DNA of 64,000 nucleotides from Solea solea (GCF_958295425.1 NC_081139.1:26231463-26295462), one strand, 5' to 3'. Numbered from the stretch's first letter, positions 12,318 to 26,800 are shown. Made by a program: numbers and translations. Notes: a model not told the origin generated them from the letters alone.

Positions 12318-15300
12318 TGACCTGAAACTGTCAGTCTCATACCATCATGGCACTGGTATCTTTCTCCAACCCAGCTATGAAATCCTGCCCATGACTCTTT
12401 CTTCATGGGTCAGCGAGACGGCGGTGGTAATTCTATCGAGGCTTTCATCGTATGGAAGTGGGCGTGGTTCATTCTAAACTGAGCCTCCGCCAGCTGACTT
12501 GCACTAAAAGCTCCTCATGGTTAGTAAAGGTCAGTCACGAGCAGGGCTGAGCAATATATGGATATGATATCTATATGGTGACATGAAACCAGATCTGGTC
12601 TTAGATGTTGGATCTCGTCATATCATGATCAAGTATCTGTGATGACTCTTCCTGCTTTTAAAGGCTTTTACGCTGATAATCCTGTTATAGTGAATACATT
12701 AATGAAATACACCAAATATTACAAATTAAATATTATATACAGTGCTTAAAGGTAATTGAAAGGTGTTTTTATTTTTCATTTTTAATGCATTTATCATTGG
12801 TTACAATCCTGGTGTGAAGATGAGCAATAGAGTAAAAAATTATCTCTCACCCTATTAGACCACCACTGTACACCACACTATTTTTGAGTGATTAAATCGA
12901 TATTTTATTTGCTTTTTAAAAAGTGTTGTTTGCTTCGTGAAAAGTGTTTGAAAATATTGACACAAATCTACGTCTGTGACTTTGCTGGGGTACATTTTAT
13001 TTGCTGATACTGCGATTGCAATTTAACTTGATTTAACTTTAGTTAAATATTCACTGTATCATTGATTTAAAATGTAAATGTTCCAAGCGACAAAACACTA
13101 ACAACCCTATTTAGAGAGAACCCACATGCAAACATGAACACAGAAAAGCTTTCGGTTGAAACGGGATTTGAACCTTCTTGCTGTGAGGCAACAATTCTAG
13201 CCACTGCTTTGCTGTGTGACCTTGTTATGATTCAGCCTCAGTGTATGTAATGAAGTTTTCATGTTCCAGGGTGAGGGTTAGTTATAATAGTTATATATTT
13301 GTATAGTCTATATCATCTTCTCCAACATGCAGGTCTCTCGATTGTGAGATTTTTTATTTGCTATTTAAACATTTCCCTACAACTTTATTCGCGTCTGCAA
13401 CTTATTTACACAAGTATGCTTTAAGGGGATACTTACGACGCGTCATGACCAAGAAAGCTGGTTGTGTTTACTTGTTGTCTTGTAGTTTCCTATTTTATTT
13501 AGAAATTTCTGAAACTGTCCTCTGGATTCTAGTTAACTTGCCCCTTCCCATAGTTTTTTTTTTTGCACTTTCAAAGTAAACACTTACTTTTTAATTTGTC
13601 TCCCGAGTCATGCAATTGGGTCCAAGTCCTTGTTCAGTTGTGACAAATACAGGCCTCGGTCACTGCATCGAGTGTGGGGGTGCGTATCCGGGGTGGAGGC
13701 GACACCATCGAGACGCTGTGCTTTGGTGGGGGGGTTTGGGACAAGCTTATTGGGGGTGGACGTAGCCCAGACTCTGTTGTGTACTTTTTTACTACACATA
13801 TTGACTGTTAATGTTACAGAGAGTTGCTCATTGTCGTGCAGCTGTGTTCCTACGCTGTGTCAATGTGAGCATTTTAACACCAACTGAGACAACACTGCCT
13901 GCCAGACCACATCCACTTGCCTGGTTTTCACTCGGAAACCACAGTGACACCAGAGTGAGGGCTTAGTCTTTCAGATGGAATCATCTTCCCAGCTTTATTC
14001 CCACACGGGAGACATTGACTCACACATGCAGCATGCATATGTATTCCATCTCTTATAACAATCCCACCAGCAGATTTAAAAACATCCCGTCTGTCATGAA
14101 CAACATGTTAGCTCACAGCTTTTATCCCATGTCAGGATTAGCGGGTCAGAATGCTTTTGTGCTCTGGCTAATCGTTTACACTCTCCAGGATCCTGAGGAA
14201 TCCTTGCAGGGGTCAGGTTGCTTCCTCTGGTCACAGAGGTCAGACTCTATCACCCATTCACACTCGTGTGATCCGTGGACGCCAGCAGCCCATATATCAG
14301 GCCTGTTAACGATTTAGCTTAAAGTTTGATCCAGTCCTCAGCTACAAGGCCACAACACGTCACACACTAGGTTGCACCGTTTGTGGTGTCGTCGTGTCTC
14401 ATTCGTGTGTGTTTGTGTCACAGTTGAATATAAAACAAACAAAATAAAAGAAAACCTTCACGGACAATATTTCAAAGGCTGCAGATGCAAATAAGAGTTG
14501 GCAGTTTCTTCACAAAGTGGTAGCTGAGGTTATGCCTTCCTTGAAAGTCGCTGGACTTGTCTCATGTTTTTTTTAAAAAAAGAGTCGCCATGGTTTCTGA
14601 AAAGTCTAACCCTAACCTCGACCTAACCTTAAAACATATCTTCACCTTAAAATGTAGTTATTTACGTTGTGGGGACTTGATTTCGACACATTTGCTAAGT
14701 CGGCAACACTGGATTGATCCAGATGTTTGTATACACGGGGCAAAATATAGAAACTGTCACTTTCTTTGGGTCAGTAAAGGACCACACGTCTACATTCCAC
14801 TTTGGTAGAACCAAGGTTCAGTGAATCCACTTCAAAAACAAAAGGTACTTACCAATTCAATAACCAATCCATAGGTATATTATATACCAAACACCTTACA
14901 CTGACTCGCCATTTTTCATTTGTTAGCGATAGTGTTCCAGACACCCAGTTAAAATAAGGTCTATGGGTGTGCTGTCCACACCAGGGCTCAGTCCGACAGT
15001 GGAGACAACTGCTCGACATTTTGAGGCCATTTGTCGAAGATTTTAATGTAAATATTACATATTTCAACCTGTGCAGCGCAGTAAGGGTTGTGAATGGACT
15101 GGATTGATTCAAATACATACTAACACAATTTATAATGAGCTTTTGAACTGTTCACTTTAGCAGCGAATGCCGTCGCTCACACCCATGAGCAAACGTCAGA
15201 TCCACCAGCTTGTAGACTGAATATTTTTTGGATTTTCAAAACAGTATTAACCTGTAACACCACCACAATAAACAATGAGTTGTTTCTTAATGACAAAGGT

Positions 15301-18300
15301 GCTTCTACATGAAGGTCGCAGGGCTGCTGGTGCCAATCCCAGTTGACACACGGTCCATCACAGGGACAACACACAAGAGACAAACAACCATCCACTCTCA
15401 CATTCACACCTACTGACAATTTATGTCCAGTGTCCAGTTTACCTCTGCATGTTTTGGACTGTGGAAGGAAACTGGAGAACCATGGGAGAAACCCAGAGAG
15501 AACATGCAAACACAGAGAGGCCATTGGTTGGACTGGGTTGCAAACCCACGTGCAACAGTGACAGCCGCCACGCCACCGTGTGACCAGGGATAGGCATTTC
15601 TTTGCAAAAATGTTATTGAAATATTCAATGTTATTATTTGTAGAATATTGTAGTGAAAGTAATGCCGGGTTCATGAATGAGCTAAGCTAACACGATGCGA
15701 TCAAAATGGTGAATTTCATCATCTGCAAAAACACATGAAGTCCACTAAGTGTGTGCTGCTGCTGTCACTGGAGTAGAAAGTTGTGTTTGTACAAATGATT
15801 ATTGATATTGATAAAACATTTAGTTTTCTACCTTTCTAATGTATTATGAATAGTAGGAAGTAGTTTTTTTTTTTATACTTAAGTGAATGATCAAATAATT
15901 GAATGCTGATGCTCATCCACTAGTATTTGCATTTGTAACCGTCTTCACAGGAAGTGAGTGTGGGGAGACGTCCTCTTGTAGTGTCTGTGAGTTTCATTGA
16001 CATTGCATGCCATCAGGTTCAGCCTCACACTCAGTACATCAAGTACACTGATCACAAATAAAATGGGGCCATGTTACTCAACTGGGCAACTTGACCCTTG
16101 TGGGGCTTGCATACCAGAGCTCCTATAGGTCTGTACACAGTGGTACTGGGGTTGTCCTGTAGAGTTCTTAGAACCGAGGAGGTGGCCATGTGGGGGTGGG
16201 GGGGGGATGGTGGGGGTCGAGTTTGGCTCAAAGCCAGTGTTCCATGGAGACAACAACATATATCACGACGGGGTATAGGCACAGAGAGAGAGAGATAGGA
16301 GAGTGAGACAGAAGTAGAGAGAGAGAGAGAGAGAGAGCTTGAAAGCATGTGGCTGTGAAAGGAGAGAGGAGTGCTCACAGAGGTGCTCACAGGGCTGCTG
16401 GCCTGGCACAAGGCAGCGAGCCAAGCTGAGGGGCAGGCGGTTGGAAGGAACTGTGCTTGGCCTGGTGACAGCAAGGGTAGTGACAGAAGGAAGGAAGTTT
16501 AACCCACACTGAAGTTCTGATACACCACACCTACTGATACAAAACACACTCTGAACTATCCAGTCCATGACATTCCTTATCAGCGCTGTATGTACATCTG
16601 GATACACAGCAGGACCAACACAGTGAGAAACGTTGTGTGTCGCTGCAACGTCCACTCCTCCTCCTCCTCCGTCCCTGCTCTTTTCTGTGCCAGCCTCACT
16701 GAATATTGATTCAGCTCGAGGCAGACTGGACTCTAAGTGCTAGGGGCCTGTGGGACCGGCTCCAAAGATAAGCACTTTTTACACGAACAAAATCCATGTC
16801 CTCGGCAAGAGCTTTGTTTTGACCACAGACCTGTTACGATTGCACGAGCTGCAGTGGAGACACTTGACCACAGTGACAAGCCCTGAGACTCACAGGCAAC
16901 CCAGCTCGCAGAGACCGGCCCGCAGCCAGGGAGGAGGTCGTCAAGGGTCAGGTCTAAGAATACCAACTATGAATTTCATTAAAGGCCATCTACTAAGATT
17001 TAAAAACACATGGCAGAGACGACATGTGCCCTCACACGTGCTCGACACATGATCAGTGATTCTCTGGCGTAAACCCACCACCTGCCCACGCTGTCATTTT
17101 AGATTTTCCTGGTCCAGCTTCCAGGCCTTGTTGTGGAGTTGTGGCTCGTCTGGGACAGGGAAGTGTCCATGTTTCCTGTGTCATCACAGTCGGTCCAGCT
17201 GTGACTCCTGAGCTCTGATGTAAATGAAATGTAGCGTAAGCTTCTGGATATTGTTTAACTTGTATTTTATCACAGCATCTTTATGGTTGTGCATTTTTTT
17301 CCACATGGTTTACTGAGCTCACTGTCGTCTTGGAACCTTGCCATTTTCTTCCTGCTAAAGGTCAAATGTGTGAGACATTTAGTGGCCTTCACATACCAGA
17401 AAGGAGGTTGTTGGTCTTTGTTTGTATCGTACGTATTCCTTCAAAATGCCAAATGTTCTTTTAGGATTCTGTACAAACATGGCAGAGCCGTGTTTCACTT
17501 AAACAACCGTAATTATGAATGGTAGTGTGTTAAGTAAATGCCAACCAATCCCTTATAATAAATATTACACACTGCACATTAAATACTGGCCAGTTGTGGG
17601 TGAGTGATCGTTGTAAATATTGTTTTTCAGTTCAAATTCATTCATCAGGTCTTATGTGCTCACACACTTACACACCCATCTCACGCACTGTTTTCACCGA
17701 AGCATGACATAAAAATACTCAACTTCCTCGAGACTCAAGAAAAATAGCCACAGAACCGCTGAACCAATGAAACATGTTTTATTTACAAGTGATAAAGAAG
17801 AGGAGCAAATAGCTTCAGGATGGGGCAAAGGCCAAATAACAAACTAAGTTACCTTAACAGTGAGTCTGGTGTCCTATCATGCTCCATGTTCCATCATGCA
17901 CACACAATTTTACCACTTAATCAATGTCTCTCTCAATCAGATGTGCTTGTTTTCCAGCATGGCAGCGTGTTTAAATTGTGACTGATGTTACATGTGTTCT
18001 TTGCAGCACTGGACTGTGTTTGTGGAAGTATCTGAGGTGTTCATCCTGGTCCCAGCGCTGCTGGGGCTCAAAGGAAACCTGGAGATGACACTGGCCTCAA
18101 GACTTTCCACTGCGGTAAGAGACATGTGCATTCTACACCATCTTAAGTCGAAGTCTATGACATCTTAACCAATGCTGCTACATCTCACCCGTAAACAGAC
18201 TTTTCCAACAGGAAACTGGAGTTTGTAAAGCCCTCACTAAAGAGTAACTAAAGCCTAGATGGTTATCTAGTAATGTTATTCAGTGATCCAGGTCCAAGTC

Positions 18301-21300
18301 TTGGTAGTTTTGTGTGAAGTATTTGAATGATGTATTTTGTGTTAACATGTGTGTATGTACTGCCTTCTCTGGATAAACACCTCCCATTACATTTGAATGT
18401 TCCTATTAGCTGGCTCTTCCCGGCCTTTTGTCACCAACCGTCCTCCTCTGGCCACACCCCCAATATGGGGGGGTCAGAGCGGATACACAGCACTTGTATT
18501 TCTGGTGGATGCCGCAAAGGAAGTAGGGAAATTAAACATCTGGTTTACTTTTCAGAGTAAAACATTTTGACACCACATCATATGTGTACGGTGGCCGACA
18601 GCGGCAAACACACTGCAACGACCCAAAACACATGCAGGAGGAGAAACGAGCTGCATAGTCACAAACGCTGTGTATTCCCAAAACACCGGCAAGTCCCAAA
18701 ACACATGCAGGAGGAGAAACGAGCTGCATATTCACAAACGCTGTGTATTCCCAAAACACCGGCAAGTCCCAAAACACATGCAGGAGGAGAAACGAGCTGC
18801 ATATTCACAAACGCTGCGGATTCCCAAAACACGGCCAAGTCCCAAAACACATGCAGGAGGAGAAACGAGCTGCATAGTCACAAACTCTGCGTATTACCAA
18901 AACACGGCCAAGTCCCAAAACACATGCAGGAGGAGAAACGAGCTGCATGTTCACAAACGCTGCAGATTCCCAAAACACCGGCAAGTCCCAAAACACATGC
19001 AGGAGGAGAAACGAGCTGCATATTCACAAACGCTGCGTATTCCCAAAACACAGGCAAGTCCCAAAACACATGCAGGAGGAGAAACGAGCTGCATATTCAC
19101 AAACGCTGCGTATTCCCAAAACCCAGGCAAGTCCCAAAACACATGCAGGAGGAGAAAAGAGCTGCATATTCCCAAAACACTGGCAACCAGCAAGTCCCAA
19201 AAGCTAGCAAGTCCCAAAGTGCTAGCAAGTCCCAAAATGCCGGCAAGTCCCAAAACACCGGTAACCAGCAAGTCCCAAAACGCCGGCAAGTCCCAAAACA
19301 CCGACAAGTCCCAAAAAATTTGCGTTTGCCCCTTTCGGCCGACAGAGTAGTCCCCGAGCATCGTAATGGCTGGTCGTATAGCTGCACCAAAGCGAGCGCT
19401 TCCATTTTTGAGTACGTTTCCATTGTCGTTTCTGTCGGCCGAGAGGGGCAGACGCAAATGTTTTGGGACCTGCTGGCGTTTTGGGAATCCGCAGCATTTG
19501 TGAATATGCAGCTGGTTTCTCCTCCTGCATGTGTTTTAGGTCGTTGCAGTGTGTTTGCACCAGTCGGCCACCGTATATTTTTTACATCACAGAAAGAGTC
19601 CTCACGAGCTCGGCGTGCTCCCGTTTATTCAGACGTTAGAAAGACTGCTGCGTTCGTTGTGTTTACAACATTTACAGTGTATATCTGTGCGATATTTACC
19701 TGACGACAGTGAGTGCTATTGAAAGTTGAAAAACAGAATTCCTAAGATATCATAGACTTCAGTGGTCATAGATTTGATTTGGTCAGCCACCTTTCAGTGG
19801 GTTGATATCACAGTGGGGGTGATGCCAGAAAAAACATTGTTTATATAAATTGTATGATAAAAATGATGGCCATGCATTGATTGTATTGTTTTCTGTACAA
19901 TCCTTGTTTATCATGGTGGAATGTTTCACTGTGGCTGTGTGAAGTGTTTCCCACTTACAAGTTACCCAACTTGTCTCAGATCCCTCATCAGCTAAGATCT
20001 ATTACAGCTGATTATCCCTGGGGTCAGAGGTCATATTGGCAAGCGTAACCTGAGGTTCAGACGAACTGATAGCAGCATTCCCATAATCCTCTTTGTTTTT
20101 TAACATCTTGTCACTGACCCTGCCCGTTCACCTGACCCTTCCTCTGCCTGACCTGTTTCCCTGTGTGACAATTTAAAGGAAGTGTGGTTGTTTGATATAC
20201 TTTGATATAGGGAATTGTTGGATTACAAAGCAACACAAACTTCACAAAGTTCTAACAGAGAGACAGCCTTAAAAATCTACTTTTTACGGAGCCTCAGACA
20301 TGACATGGTAAAAAAATAAAATAAATTATAGCTATAACGTGCACACGAAATACTTCTTTGTGGCCACGAAGTAGGTATAATGTGTGCACAAAATACTAAT
20401 TAAAAAAATTTCATTCCTGGATATATGGGTAAGCAAATCGAGTGGTGTCATGTTGTTATTGTCTTACCTGTGCCGGTAAAGAAACCTGCCTCTCAATATT
20501 CTGCCTAAAATAAAACTCTTATCACACTACCTCTGTCCATTGTGTAGCTTTAGCCACTCTACTGCCTCTACCTTTGACCTTAGAGGAGGTGCGCTCGATT
20601 TGCTTACCAAACTGTCCAGGAACGATGACCGTAGTATTAGTATTTTGTGCGCACATTATACAGTATACATACTTCGTGGCCATGTTATAGCTATTCCGTG
20701 GGCACAATTTATTTATTTATTTTACCATGTCATGTCCGGGGCCATGTTTTCTGTGAGAGCGTTGGTGTCTCAGGTTAAATGTGAGAGTGAATTGTTGTTC
20801 TCTTCTGTAAACTGACTCCGCCTTTTGCCCTATGTCAGCTGGGATTGGCTGTGACCCTCCTGTGGAGGATGAAGTAGAGTAGAGAAAGAATAAATATGGC
20901 TGTTTATCACAAAAAAAAATTACACCATTGTGTTTCCCTGCTGTTGTATGTGAGCGATGATTCTCAAATCACCAGGAACTGGACACACTGAACTGTAGGG
21001 ACGTATGTGTCAGTACAACCACCAAAACCTTCTCTATGAGGACCCATGATTAAAAAATGGCAAAATATCGTGACCCAAAATCACAATTTAATTTGTGACA
21101 CAAGCACATTTTCTGTTCTTCAATAACATCTACTATCATTTTGATTTGGGGAAAAACACCTAAATAAATCTGTGGGGGCAAAGACCCAGTGTTTTGGAAC
21201 CCCCATGATGTAGACAGTGTGAGATCTTTGATAACCAGAGCTAACGGGATATGTGTCAGTGTCGCTCCGAGTCGCTCCAATCCTCACATTCTTTCCACTG

Positions 21301-23857
21301 ACCTGTGGGAAACAGGTGACCAAGCCGAGCTTTGGGAAAAACAGACCAGGGGGAAAAAATAAAGCCTTCATACACACAGGGATCACATATTCCAGCATCT
21401 CACTAACATTCTACACCACTTACTGTATGTCATGTCGTTGGTGTCGTACAGATATATTTATCTGTTTCTGTTGTTGCTGAGCTAATATTTAATGGTCAGT
21501 CATTTTTGTTAAATAAATCCGGTGCTGATGTGTCCTTGGGCAGGACACTCAACCCCCACGTTGCTCCTGTGTGCTGCACGTACAGTAGATGTGATGTATG
21601 ACAGTAGTGAGTGAACGGCGACACTGTCGTGTGAATCAGCTTTTTATCAAACCCATTTCTAACATTAATGATGAAGTAGAGTAACTGATGATTTCTAGCG
21701 TCCCTGATGAAAGCGATGGAACGATGCCAGAGTTTGAGCCGAGGTCTGAGTGTTAGCGCTCTGCTGACTGACCTCAGCGGGACCAGGTCATTATCAGCAG
21801 ATTAAAGGAACTGTTAGTTTCCTAATGCGCTTATTACTGAAAAGAATGTAATCCCTGGTCCTGGCTCGCTGCAAGAGTTTTCATTTCACATCATCGTCTT
21901 TCTTTTTTCTTAGTCTTCCTCTTCTTTATCATCACTGGTCTGAACAAAATGATTGTCAAAGCGTTTTTGGTGAATTTCTTTGAGAACAGTTATTAAAATA
22001 GCACTTTATAATGAATGTATGTGGTTGAGTTTCATGTGTCAACAGAAAAATGATCAGATGAGAAACAACAATAACATAATAATAAAAATAGCTGTATTTT
22101 ATGTCAAATCTCATAAAACCTAATCATGAAAATGAAATGTAGCAATAATAAAAAAAGGACATTTCAAAAACGCCAGGCAATGAAATGAGTAATTCAGCCG
22201 GATTTCATTTCCTTTTATATATTTGATTGATTTGTTCAGGATATAAAACACGCGTGTCGTTCATGACTGTGCTCTCTTCTCCGTGATGATCCAGATGTTC
22301 ACACGGGGTCAGTTTTTCCATATTTGCTAATGTTGTAAAAGCTTGTCAGCTCTTAATGTAAATCCATGTAAATCAGGCTTCTTATCCAAACGGCTCATGT
22401 GTTCTCAGCTCTCTGTGTGTGTGTGTGTGTGTGTTGCATCTCATCTCTAAAAACACCATTTTTCTCATTAACATGATCATATACCCAAATATAATTTTTC
22501 AATCATTGCCCATAAGCTTTCGCACCATGAGTGGTGCAGACACATGAGATGCAGAGATGGTTCATGACGGCGGAGGACGTACAAATATATGAACCCAAAA
22601 TACAATCTCATATTTAATGTTTAATTGAAAGTTTTTTATTGCAAAAACAAAAGAATATTTATTGATATAAGGTCACATTCAACTTTTTAAAAGGGAAACT
22701 TTTTCTCTTTTTTTGTGTTATATAAACACAAAGCATTTACTGTTTGAAGTAAATTGCGTGTTAGACTTGTTTTGATGTTTCATATTATCTTGTGTTTGAT
22801 ATCATGTAGATGGGGAGATCTTGGCTTTCATTTAAACCCTGTTTGTGGATATTTTCTCACAACAACGCACACTCAACAATACAAGCACATGTGTGTACAT
22901 TTGCAGAATATTGTGTATTGGAGTACAATATTGTGCTGGGAGGCTACAAAGTGAAATAAATCAATAGAAGGAACAAATAATGTAGCGTTTTCACCCCACG
23001 GGTACAGACGCACACACGCCTTCTAAAATATTAAAAAGATAAAAATGTACATGCTAGTGAACATGTTATGTGTATGTTTGCATATGTATGCAAATAAATG
23101 TTTTAAATGTAATTATTGTTCATTTTCTTCTGAATCCTAACATTTCAGTGGACACACTTCTGTACTACGGTATTGTAACGGCACATACTGGATGAGATGG
23201 TACAGTGTGATAAAATGAACTGTCACTTATGGGTCTTTAACAAATGGACTCTCCCAGGATTTGCACCTTTTTAGTTACAAATCATTATTTTTAAATGGGA
23301 GGTAACTTTAGCTCATCAAAATATCATTTTCAATCATTGTTCATAAGCTTCCGCACCTTGAGTGTTGCAGACAAGTGAAATGTTGATCTCTGGCTCATGG
23401 ATTATAACTGATGAATATGAGGGTTTTATATTAAAGCCAGAGATTGACATTATACTCCCTCAATAATGCGTCAGTGAAAATGGAAGAAATCACTTAATGG
23501 TGATTTTATACGATCAAAGTGTATTTGCACAGTATCTTTGACCTTGTTAAAATATATATATATCCATATGAAGAATATTAATTGAATTGTTTCCCTTCTT
23601 TGTGCATATATGTTAATGTTAGTGGACAGAGAGGTTTGTGTCCTCTCACTGTGGATGACCATACGCATCATTGCTCTGGACACACAGTGGCCCACTGTGG
23701 ACACGGCCACTTGACGCTTGAGACCGTCAGTGTGTGTGTGTGTGTGTGTGTGTGTGGAAGAGAGGAGATGAGATAAGTGGAGTCGGCCGCAGGGTGGGGG
23801 ATCAGATCAGAGTGTCTTTGTCCACAGAACTGACCTGTCATTGTTCTGATGGGACCA

Positions 23858-23893
<36 letters not shown>

Positions 23894-26800
23894 CAGTATG
23901 TTAACCTTGTGTGTTCCTCTGCCTCTTTCAGGCTAACATTGGTCAGATGGACACAGCCAAGGACATGTGGCAGATGATCATGGGGAACCTGGCCCTCATC
24001 CAGGTAAACTCAGCTCCAGTGTCCTGATCCTGTAAGAACATCAACACACATGCCCAATTTTTGATTTTGAATCCACTACTACTCGTTAATCACCAAGTGT
24101 TTTGATAACCGACTCCTCGTCAGTTTCTTTAACGTGAATATTCCCTGGTTTCTTTGCTCCATAAACAAAGTCAATCATTTAAGTTTGTGGACAAAACAAG
24201 ACGTTTGAGTACATCGTCGTCATTTTGGGGTTTTGAAAACACTGATCTGACATTTAATGGACCAAACGATGAATTGATTCATGGAAGAAACAATCTACAG
24301 ATTCAAAGGTTATGAAAATCATCGTATACAGTATTATATTACAGTATATTACAGATCCCTCGATATGACTCATGATTAAAACACTAGGCTGATCAGTCTT
24401 TGACTTCAGGTGCTGGCGCCCTCTACAGCTATTATAAGAAAACATATATCTACATCTGCTGTGACATGAGTATGAAAAATGTTATTTTAATTTCACTGTA
24501 AAAAGACTGTATATACTGATTCAGTCCACCAAAGACAACTGCTTCACTAACTAGTTTGTGTGTGTGTGTGTCGCGCGTAAAACAAAGTCATGCCAGTTTC
24601 ATGCAGCCGTGCAGTGATGGCTCCGCCCACGTAGAGGAGGTACTATAGTACAGGGACTATAACAGGACCATTAGAGTGAATTCCTGTCCTTGAATGCAAG
24701 AGTTACGTATTTAAAATAGGCGCCCTCTTGTGGTAGTATAAATAACAACCATCTACCTTGGGTGTGTCGTCATCAAGTAGCTTCGATGACGTTCATATGA
24801 ACTGTGACTGCAACAGTATTTGAAAGTTAAGCTTCAGAAAGCTCTGCAGTCATCATCACCTCCATCACCCGTGTGTGTGTGTGTGTGTGTGCAGGTCCAG
24901 GCCACAGTGGTGGGGTTCCTGGCCTCCATCGCTGCGGTCATCTTCGGCTGGATCCCAGAGGGAGACTTCAACATTGGCCACGCCGTGCTGCTGTGTGCGT
25001 CCAGTGTGGCCACGGCCTTCATAGCCTCTCTGCTGCTGGGTAAGAAAAAAAAGCTTTATATTACAAATGAGTGGCTTAAGTGAACGTCTCAGTAACAAGT
25101 GACAGTAACAGTACTCTGACACGGAAACACAAGAAAACCAGCAGTGATCTCACCAAACGTGTACGGAAAAAGCACAACAACGATCAGCGCACACGCCTGC
25201 ATCAACACACCACACCCACTTAACTAACAAAACTGAAGGTGTGCACGGAAGCTCCGCCCACCTACCCTCCCTTCCTACAAATGGAATGCAACATAGGTTT
25301 AACGACATGGACACGTGACATTACAATATACTGCAGAAGTAAAAAAAAGTGTCGAGTAAATTGTCTTTTAAGACACAAACAAAGTCAAGAATTTCCCTTT
25401 TTTTATTTCATTTTATCAGTTGGACTTCAGAGATGAAAAACGTAAACAGAGACGTATGGACGTGGCCCTAATAGACACCTTCTGAGTTGTTGTTTTTAAC
25501 TCTTAACTTTAACCTTTAGAATTAAAGTAAAATATTCCAAAAGTGTTCACTTAGAAAAGACAACATTTTCCACGCGGTCATCATGTGCGACCGTGCCCTC
25601 ACTGACGTCTCTGACCTGAACTCTCACAGGGCTCATCATGATCGGCGTCATCATCGCGTCCAGGAAGGTTGGAATCAACCCAGACAACGTGGCCACGCCC
25701 ATCGCAGCGAGCCTGGGAGACCTGATCACTCTGTCCCTGCTGGCGGGCATCTCCACGGGACTGTACAAGGAGCTCGGTAACACATCAGTGTCTGACATGC
25801 GTTCACTCACTCCTTTGTGTTATGATTTAATATGGAACATTTCCGCCTCAAATGATGGAAAAGAGGATTGTACTAATGTAGTATATTTGTTCAGCAGTGT
25901 ACTGAATCTAAAACACAGGCTGGACGTCTGTGGTGTAATCTAGGTTTGATGGAATAATAACAGCATGTAAAAAGAAATGGAAGGGCACAGAGGCGCTGGA
26001 GTGCTTTTAATCTGAAATGGGAAATGGCAACGAGGCGTCTCATCGAGCTGAGTTCAAATTGATTTATTGAGAAAATATCGCCAGATTAATTATGAAAATA
26101 ATAGACTGAAGGAGTTTTGTTTTTATAATTGTTAATAATTCTGTTGACTGTGTGTAACAAAGACTAAATGACGAATATAATTCATTGCATCTGTAAAGGA
26201 ATCCAACGAACACTGCTCTGAAACAATTCTTCAGATGTACACATATATACAGGGTACAATGTAACTGTGATACATTCTCTACGTTTTCATCTAAACAAAA
26301 GCAGCTTTGAGTGGTCGTATCAATACAGACCCTTTACCATAGAAGGTATAATGTCATTCCATCCATATTCTCTGTGTAAATCCCCCTCCTCTCCACAGAC
26401 CATAATAACTACGCCAACCCTCTGGTGTGTGCGGTGTTCGTCGCCCTGTGTCCTCTGTGGGTGCTCATAGCCCGGAGGATCCCATCAACCAGAGAAGTCC
26501 TTTACTCCGGCTGGGAGCCGGTCATCATCGCCATGGCTATCAGCAGGTACATTCATTCATTCATTCATTCATTCATTCATTCATCTTCTACCACTTTGTC
26601 CTCCACATGAGGGTTGTGGGGGGGGCGGTGGTGCCAATCCCAGTTGATGTAGGGCGAGAGGCGGAGTCACAGGGACACACAGAGACAAATGTGCTGACCC
26701 CGCCCACAGCTGATTGTTCTGAAAACAACATTTGAATGAATTGAGGAATATTTGTTCTGTTCTTCATATACTGTAACACCGTAATACACACGTCTCTACT

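Larger units (their letters stand above)
9062..18006 (+). other. slc41a1: slc41a1 intron 1 (coding), 8.9 kb
   Basis: Non-coding. Holds a (GT)n tract at about 9342-9379, an (AAAAT)n tract at 9791-9812, a hairpin, a (CAG)12 tract, two SINE-like pieces, an ATATCGATAT-type miniature element, a telomere-like degenerate repeat and a (GA)n tract at about 16315-16337. The larger ones are listed separately; no additional exon was found. Confidence 0.6.
18589..19573. mobile_element. 985-bp TA-flanked inverted-repeat element carrying internal tandem repeats
   Basis: The ends are inverted: CGGTGGCCGACAGCGGCAAA at the left pairs with TCGGCCACCG at the right, giving about 36 bp of terminal repeat with three mismatches. 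Each end is flanked by TA (18587-18588, 19574-19575). A second inverted pair inside (about 19318-19347 and 19430-19461, with gcgtttgcccc / ggggcagacgc) brackets unrelated sequence. Between them lie the 73-bp array, an 18-bp-type array and one inverted 73-bp unit. There is no transposase. I infer a non-autonomous DNA transposon, possibly Tc1/mariner-like from the TA flanks. Confidence 0.7.
18115..23931 (+). other. slc41a1: slc41a1 intron 2, 5.8 kb
   Basis: Non-coding. Contains a 985-bp inverted-repeat element with a 73-bp tandem array, a 452-bp inverted-repeat element, a diverged 70-bp direct repeat (22495 and 23327), and GT/CA microsatellites at about 22415-22434, 23728-23755 and 23861-23888. 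The remaining stretches show nothing recognisable. Confidence 0.6.

Noticed and set aside
13150..13210. tRNA-like 'gggatttgaacc' block as a tRNA gene
   Set aside because: No acceptor stem or anticodon arm fits around it, and the same words recur in the SINE-like repeat copies.
15177..15674. 165-codon minus-strand open frame
   Set aside because: It is the reverse reading of the SINE-like repeat at 15312-15592, and similar frames recur at the copy at 42728.
16052..16655. Overlapping minus-strand frames of 130-140 codons as a gene
   Set aside because: The frames are driven by the low-complexity (GA)n/TC-rich tract, overlap each other in different frames, and lie in the slc41a1 intron without splice logic.
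18622..19190. CRISPR-like regularly spaced array
   Set aside because: Whole 73-bp units are repeated head to tail with no unique spacers, and the host is a vertebrate.
18567..19703. 378-codon + strand open frame as a repetitive protein gene
   Set aside because: It is produced by a 73-bp non-coding tandem repeat with no stop in any phase, lies inside a slc41a1 intron within an inverted-repeat element, and continues through unrelated sequence without a domain or signal.
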